Assembly (NCBI GenBank): GCA_946478645.1
Contig: CAMLCW010000192.1
Location: forward strand, 1-9,747
Direction of reading: 5' to 3'
Origin: an uncultured Variovorax sp.
GTDB taxonomy: Bacteria; Pseudomonadota; Gammaproteobacteria; Burkholderiales; Burkholderiaceae
Length of the DNA stretch: 9,747 bases
Position 1 is the first letter of the stretch. Every line of letters begins with the position of its first letter. Shown in pieces: positions 5,895-9,747 of the stretch. The position numbers were made by a program, and so were the translations under genes. A model generated the notes under the pieces. The model saw only the letters and a list, made by a program, of their open reading frames with translations, did no database searches and was not told the origin of the DNA.

Positions 5895-6884
5895 TCAGCC
5901 CTCAGCGGTGAAGCCGACCTCTTTCACGATCGGTGCCCACTTGGCGGTGTCCTTCTTGAGCAGCTCGGTCAGCTCGCCCGGCGTCGACGACATGGCTTCG
6001 AGGCCGAAGGTGCCGAGGCCGTCGATCACGTCCTTTTGCAGCAGCGCGTTCTTCATCGCGGTGTTGAGCTTGGCGACCACCTCGGGCGAGGCCTTGGCGG
6101 GCAGGAAGAAGGCGAACCATTCGCTGTGCGCCATGTCCTTGATGCCCTGCTCGCCGAAGGTCGGCACCTCGGGTGCGAAGCGGTTGCGCTTGGCGCCCGA
6201 CACGCCGAGGATGCGCACCTTGCCGGAGGCCAGGTGCTGCGTGATGTCGCCGATCGGGCCCGACACGGCCGAGATGTTGCCGCCCAGCAGGTCGAGCATG
6301 GCCGGCTGCGTGCCGCGGTAGGCCGCATGCTTGAGCTCGACGCCGCCCTTCTTGCCCAGCAGCGCACCGATGAAGTGCGGCGTGGAGCCCGCGGCAGGCG
6401 AGCCGTAGTTGGCGCCGGCCGGGTTGGCCTTGGCCCAGGCCAGGAACTCGGGCACGCTCTTGACGCTCGCGGGCACCGCGGGGCCGACCGCGAAGCCGAA
6501 GTCGAAGATGCAGGCGAGGCTCACGGGGGTGAGGTCGGCCATCGGGTCGTACGGCAGCTTCTTGTAGATGTGCGGATAGATCGTGAGGATCGAGGTCGGC
6601 GTCTGCAGGATGGTGGTGCCGTCGGCCGGGCGGCCCTTGACGTAGCTCACGGCGATCTGGCCACCCGCGCCGGTGCGGTTCTCGACCACCGCGGTCTTCG
6701 CGTAGTCGGGGCTGAGCCGGGTGGCGATGCGGCGGCAGGTGGTGTCGGAGGTGCCGCCGGCGGCAAAGCCGGTGACGATGGTGGCGGTCTCGATCGACGC
6801 CTGGGCGAAGGCGTGCTGGCCCAGGCTGGCGAGCAGCGCGGAAGCGCCGGTGGTCTGCAGCAACTGGCGGCGGTTGAAGGTCAT
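5895..6884 (-). CDS. Periplasmic Bug-type receptor of the tripartite tricarboxylate transporter family (second copy)
   Basis: This 329-residue solute receptor would bind a small organic acid in the periplasm. The N-terminus MTFNRRQLLQTTGASALLAS carries a twin Arg and a hydrophobic stretch ending in AFA-QA near residue 27, compatible with Tat or Sec export. Mature-region motifs are IVTGFAAGGTSDTTCRR, VENRTGAGGQIAVSYV, ADGTTILQ, ANYGSPAAGSTPHFIG, YRGTQPAMLDLLGG, VRILGVSGAKR and PEVPTFGEQG. The TIVTGFAAGGTSDT segment differs from the first copy (KWVVPYLAGTGPDIT), so the two probably bind different ligands. GGAG with a trailing GAGA lies about 11 nt before the ATG. It is flanked by the dehydratase (33-34 bp upstream) and the aldolase-family gene (20 bp downstream), so it should supply substrate to this operon. 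No membrane subunits are in the window. Confidence 0.94.
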   Translation of the reverse strand: MTFNRRQLLQTTGASALLASLGQHAFAQASIETATIVTGFAAGGTSDTTCRRIATRLSPDYAKTAVVENRTGAGGQIAVSYVKGRPADGTTILQTPTSILTIYPHIYKKLPYDPMADLTPVSLACIFDFGFAVGPAVPASVKSVPEFLAWAKANPAGANYGSPAAGSTPHFIGALLGKKGGVELKHAAYRGTQPAMLDLLGGNISAVSGPIGDITQHLASGKVRILGVSGAKRNRFAPEVPTFGEQGIKDMAHSEWFAFFLPAKASPEVVAKLNTAMKNALLQKDVIDGLGTFGLEAMSSTPGELTELLKKDTAKWAPIVKEVGFTAEG

Positions 6885-6918
6885 GATGGGTCTCTCTCCG
6901 GGGTAGGTGGTTGCATTT

Positions 6919-8661
6919 TCACGACTCGTCGCGCAGCCAGGTGACTGCGCCCGAATGGGTCACGGCCCCCTGGTGGGCAGGGCGCACGGTGAGCGCGTAT
7001 TTTTCCAGCAAGCCACGGTGCTGGACCCCCGCGTTTACGTTTACCCCGCGCTGCGCGAGCCGCGCCGCGATCTCCTCCGCCGCCAGTTCCACCGAGATGC
7101 TGCGCACCTCGGCGCGCGCATCGATCGCCACCATGTCGCCGTCGCGCAACGCCGCGATCGGGCCGCCGTCGGCGGCCTCGGGCCCCGCATAGCCGATGCA
7201 CAGCCCGCGCGTCGCGCCCGAGAAGCGGCCGTCGGTCAGAAGCGCCACCTTGTCGCCCATGCCCTGGCCGTAGAGCAGGGCGGTGATGCCGAGCATCTCG
7301 CGCATGCCCGGGCTGCCCTTGGGCCCTTCGTTGCGGATCACGATCACGTCGCCGGGCGCATAGCGGCGGTTCTGCACCGCGGCCTGCGCCTCTTCTTCGG
7401 AATCGAAGACGCGCGCCGGCCCGCGGTGCACCAGCGTCTGGAGGCCCGCGGTCTTGAGCAGCGCACCGTCGGGGCAGAGGTTGCCCTTGAGCACGGCCAG
7501 GCCGCCGTCGCGCGTGATCGGCTCGCCGGCCTTGCGCACCACCCGGCCGTCGGGTTCGACCGCGCCCGCGAGCTCTTCGGCCAGCGTGCGGCCGGTGAAG
7601 GTCAGCGCGTCGCCGTGCACCAGGCCCTGGTCCATCAGCGTGCGCAGGATCACGCCGGCGCCGCCGATGTAGTAGACGTCGCGCGCCAGGTACTGGCCGC
7701 CCGGGCGCAGGTCGGCGATGAGCGGCGTGCGCGCGAAGATCTCGGCCACGTCGTCGAGGTGGAACTGGATGCCGGCCTCGTGCGCGATCGCGGGCAGGTG
7801 CAGCGCGGCGTTGGTCGAGCCGCCCGTGGCCGACACCACGGCGCAGGCGTTCTCGAGCGCCTTGCGCGTGACGATGTCGCGCGGCAGCGGGGCGTCGCCC
7901 AGCACTGCCTTCATGAGGCTTTTCGCGGCGCGGCGCATCAGCGGCGCGCGCTCGCTGAACACGGCCGGCACCATGCTCGAGCCGATCGGCGCGAGGCCCA
8001 GCGCCTCGGACACCATGCCCATGGTGTTGGCGGTGAACTGGCCCGCGCAGGCGCCCGCGGTGGGCAGGCAGGCGCGGCTCATGGCGTCGAGCTCTTCCGC
8101 GGTGGCGGTGCCCGCGAGCACCTTGCCGATGGTCTCGTAGGTGTCGACCACGTTGAGGTCGCGCCCGTCCGGGCCGGGCATCTGCCCCGGCAGCGCCGAG
8201 CCGCCATGCACGAACACGCTCGGCACGTTGCAGCGCACCATGCCCATCATCAGGCCCGGCAGGTTCTTGTCGCAGGCGCCGATCGCGAAGATGCCGTCCC
8301 ACTGGTGGCCGCGCGTGGAGGCCTCGACGCTGTCGGCGATGAGTTCGCGCGAGATCAGCGAGAAGCGCATGCCCGAATGCGCCATCGTGAGGCCGTCGCT
8401 CACCGAGACGACGGGGCATTCGTGCGGTGTGCCGCCGCCCGCATAGATGCCAGTCTTGGCATGCTGCGCCTGCTCGCGCAGGTTGAGGTTGCAGGGGCTC
8501 ATCTCGCCGCCAGTGTGGAACACGCCGATGTGCGGGCGTTCGATGTCTTCGTCGTCCTGCCCCAGCGCATGCAGGAAGCTGCGCGTGGTGGCGCGGATCG
8601 TGCCTTCGCGGATGGTGGCGGAGCGCAGGCGCGGCGGTTTGGGATCGGTCGGAGCGGTCAT
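6919..8661 (-). CDS. IlvD/Edd-family dehydratase (dihydroxy-acid dehydratase type)
   Basis: This 580-residue Fe-S enzyme would dehydrate a 2,3-dihydroxy acid to a 2-oxo-3-deoxy acid in the cytoplasm. The putative cluster cysteines are Cys57 (GGEMSPCNLNL), Cys130 (GACDKNLPG) and Cys205 (GACAGQFTANTMG), the three-Cys set of [2Fe-2S] family members. Lys132 matches the metal-binding Lys, and Ser481 in DGRFSGATRG the catalytic Ser. Length fits the family. It deviates from housekeeping IlvD in two places: FHTGGEMSPC replaces the usual SxWNExxPC, and GACAGQF replaces GACGGMY. That suggests a catabolic paralogue; sugar-acid dehydratases belong to the same family. The frame is open far upstream, but the conserved N-terminus begins near residue 12, so the ATG at 8661 is chosen. 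It has no Shine-Dalgarno and a C-rich leader, so translation may be coupled to the aldolase gene that ends 34 bp upstream. Family is sure, substrate open. Confidence 0.88.
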   Translation of the reverse strand: MTAPTDPKPPRLRSATIREGTIRATTRSFLHALGQDDEDIERPHIGVFHTGGEMSPCNLNLREQAQHAKTGIYAGGGTPHECPVVSVSDGLTMAHSGMRFSLISRELIADSVEASTRGHQWDGIFAIGACDKNLPGLMMGMVRCNVPSVFVHGGSALPGQMPGPDGRDLNVVDTYETIGKVLAGTATAEELDAMSRACLPTAGACAGQFTANTMGMVSEALGLAPIGSSMVPAVFSERAPLMRRAAKSLMKAVLGDAPLPRDIVTRKALENACAVVSATGGSTNAALHLPAIAHEAGIQFHLDDVAEIFARTPLIADLRPGGQYLARDVYYIGGAGVILRTLMDQGLVHGDALTFTGRTLAEELAGAVEPDGRVVRKAGEPITRDGGLAVLKGNLCPDGALLKTAGLQTLVHRGPARVFDSEEEAQAAVQNRRYAPGDVIVIRNEGPKGSPGMREMLGITALLYGQGMGDKVALLTDGRFSGATRGLCIGYAGPEAADGGPIAALRDGDMVAIDARAEVRSISVELAAEEIAARLAQRGVNVNAGVQHRGLLEKYALTVRPAHQGAVTHSGAVTWLRDES

Positions 8662-8684
8662 GGCTGGCGGTGGGCTGGCGGGTG
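8662..8684 (-). repeat. Short imperfect tandem repeat in the dehydratase leader
   Basis: On the + strand, GGCTGGCGGTG (8662-8672) is followed directly by GGCTGGCGGGTG (8673-8684). On the coding strand this gives a C-rich, purine-poor stretch immediately before the dehydratase ATG, where a Shine-Dalgarno would be expected and is absent. Confidence 0.6.
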
Positions 8685-8695
8685 GGAGTCTTGGT

Positions 8696-9532
8696 TCAGT
8701 AGCTGCTCGGCGTGGCGGCCGCCGCGGCAGCGGTGCCGTCCTGCGTGAACTTGGCCGCGAGCTGTGTCGCAGCCGCGGCCAGCAGCATGGTGTCCACGCC
8801 CACGGCGACGAAGGTCGCGCCCGCGGCAAGCCACTTGCGTGCCTGGTCCTCGGTGGTCGAAAGGATGCCCGCGGCCTTGCCGGCCTTGCGGATGCGCGCG
8901 ATCGCATCGGCGATCACGGCCTGCACCTCGGCATGGCCGGGCTGGCCGACGAAGCCCATCGAGGCCGAGAGATCGGCCGGGCCGATGAACACGCCGTCCA
9001 CGCCGGGCGTGGCGGCGATCGCGTCGATGTTGCGGATCGCCTCGACCGTCTCGGCCTGCACCAGCAGGCAGGTCTGGGCGTTGGCCTCGTGCAGGTAGTT
9101 GGGGTAGGCCTGCCAGCGCGAGGCGCGCGCGAGCGCGCTGCCCATGCCGCGCACGCCCTCGGGCGGATAGCGCATGCCCTGCACCATGCGCGCGGCCTGC
9201 TCGGCGGTGTCGACCATCGGCACCAGGATGGTCTGCGCGCCGATGTCGAGCACCTGCTTGAGCAGCGTGGTGTCGCCGACCGGCACGCGCACCACGGGAT
9301 GCGAGCGCACGGCGCCTTCGGGTAGCGCCGACCAGGCGCTGGAGATCGCCTGCAGCTGCGCGAGCACCGAGCGCACGTCGTTGGGCGCATGTTCGCCGTC
9401 GACCAGCAGCCAGTCGTAGCCGGTGCCCGCGAGGATCTCGGCCGCGTAGCCGTCGGCCAGGCCGACCCAGAGGCCGATCTGCGCGCGCTGCGCGGCCAGC
9501 GCCTGCTTGAAGGTGTTGAGGGGTGTCTGCAT
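8696..9532 (-). CDS. hpaI: HpaI-like class II pyruvate aldolase (4-hydroxy-2-oxoheptanedioate aldolase)
   Basis: This enzyme cleaves 4-hydroxy-2-oxo acids to pyruvate and an aldehyde with a divalent metal. The classical substrate is 4-hydroxy-2-oxoheptane-1,7-dioate, giving pyruvate and succinate semialdehyde, the last step of homoprotocatechuate meta-cleavage. The 278-residue sequence is very close to E. coli Hpa[58 protein letters not shown] and FVAVGVDT. Key residues are His48, Arg82, Glu161 and Asp187, matching His45, Arg70, Glu149 and Asp175. About 9 extra residues lie between the second helix and Arg82, and the C-terminus ends in an Ala-rich tail. The ATG at 9532 is chosen over one at 9601 because family alignment starts there and GGAG lies 7 nt upstream. 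The preceding hydratase gene ends 22 bp away. A related aldolase of sugar-acid pathways is the main alternative. Confidence 0.9.
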   Translation of the reverse strand: MQTPLNTFKQALAAQRAQIGLWVGLADGYAAEILAGTGYDWLLVDGEHAPNDVRSVLAQLQAISSAWSALPEGAVRSHPVVRVPVGDTTLLKQVLDIGAQTILVPMVDTAEQAARMVQGMRYPPEGVRGMGSALARASRWQAYPNYLHEANAQTCLLVQAETVEAIRNIDAIAATPGVDGVFIGPADLSASMGFVGQPGHAEVQAVIADAIARIRKAGKAAGILSTTEDQARKWLAAGATFVAVGVDTMLLAAAATQLAAKFTQDGTAAAAAATPSSY

Positions 9533-9539
9533 CGGGGAG

Positions 9540-9543
9540 CTCC
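9540..9543 (-). promoter_or_regulatory. Shine-Dalgarno site deciding the hpaI start
   Basis: GGAG on the - strand lies 7 nt before the ATG at 9532. The alternative in-frame ATG at 9601 would add 23 residues without family similarity and would overlap the end of the hydratase gene. Confidence 0.65.
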
Positions 9544-9554
9544 GGAATGTGGGG

Positions 9555-9747
9555 TCAGGCGAGTCTGAACGAAATCGCGCCGAGCGGCCCGTAGTCGGCA
9601 TGGAAGGTGTCGCCCGCGAGCGCGGTGGTGGGGCGCGTGAACGAGCCGCCGAGCACCACCTCGCCGGCCGCGAGGTGCTCGTCCCAGGGCGCGAGCTTGT
9701 TGGCGAGCCAGGCCACGCCCGTGGCCGGATGGTTGAGCACGCCCGCG
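9555..9747 (-). CDS. hpaH: HpaH-like 2-oxo-hept-3-ene-1,7-dioate hydratase, C-terminal end only
   Basis: Only the last 64 residues are in the window; the frame is open to the right edge, so the start lies outside. The visible part reads [20 protein letters not shown], then [14 protein letters not shown] and [18 protein letters not shown]. These are the typical C-terminal motifs of the HpaH/MhpD hydratase group of the fumarylacetoacetate-hydrolase-like fold, and the HADYGPLG ending points to HpaH. The enzyme adds water to 2-oxohept-3-enedioate, giving the substrate of HpaI. The next gene is an hpaI homologue 22 bp downstream, which supports both names. Whole-length identity cannot be judged from this fragment, so a 2-oxopent-4-enoate hydratase remains possible. 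Confidence 0.83.
   Translation of the reverse strand, partial: AGVLNHPATGVAWLANKLAPWDEHLAAGEVVLGGSFTRPTTALAGDTFHADYGPLGAISFRLA

Noticed and set aside
6907..8748. A long open frame of about 613 codons on the + strand, antisense to the dehydratase
   Set aside because: It is rich in Arg, His and Ala with no family motif and mirrors the GC-rich codon pattern of the real gene on the other strand. Such shadows are expected in DNA this GC-rich.
1..9747. CRISPR array, tRNA/rRNA gene, transposase, phage or toxin-antitoxin gene
   Set aside because: Looked for on both strands; no regularly spaced direct repeats, no tRNA-like cloverleaf and no protein of these families is visible.

Overview
The window is dense, very GC-rich DNA with strong G/C bias at third codon positions. 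Its gene content is typical of a metabolically versatile betaproteobacterium: two periplasmic 'Bug'-type tripartite tricarboxylate transporter receptors with no membrane subunits, plus several catabolic enzymes. A Burkholderiales organism, probably Comamonadaceae (Variovorax-like) or a relative, fits best. This is inferred from family resemblance; no marker gene is present.

Layout. Three genes run on the + strand: the C-terminal part of an AMP-forming acyl-CoA ligase (2-1438), an acyl-CoA dehydrogenase (1454-2662) and a Bug receptor (2710-3699). They are closely spaced with good ribosome binding sites and look like the end of an operon that activates and oxidises an organic acid. A 230-bp convergent junction (3700-3929) holds an imperfect inverted repeat. 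Six genes run on the - strand, so in transcription order from right to left: the 3' end of an HpaH-like 2-oxo-acid hydratase (9555-9747), an HpaI-like class II pyruvate aldolase (8696-9532), an IlvD/Edd-family dehydratase (6919-8661), a second Bug receptor (5895-6884), a class II aldolase/adducin-family protein (5083-5874) and a ketopantoate-reductase-family protein (3930-4907). Most gaps are 20-34 bp, which suggests one operon. The exception is 175 bp between the last two genes, filled by a 37-bp-armed inverted repeat of nested hairpins.

How the genes may work together. HpaH and HpaI are consecutive steps at the end of homoprotocatechuate meta-cleavage, giving pyruvate and succinate semialdehyde. 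They are followed here by a dihydroxy-acid dehydratase-type enzyme, a receptor and two further 2-oxo/hydroxy-acid-type enzymes. A dehydratase next to an HpaI-fold aldolase is also the core of non-phosphorylative sugar-acid catabolism, so the operon may serve a second substrate. No single known pathway that I can name uses the whole set.

Most notable observations: the acyl-CoA dehydrogenase lacks the catalytic glutamate at both known positions (Thr383 and Asn262); the class II aldolase homologue keeps its three zinc histidines but has Gly101 in place of the catalytic glutamate; and the nested-hairpin element is flanked by an exact 8-bp direct repeat lying on the stop codon of one gene and the start codon of the next, as if it had inserted into a former TGAAATG junction. 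I see no RNA gene, CRISPR array, transposase or phage gene.
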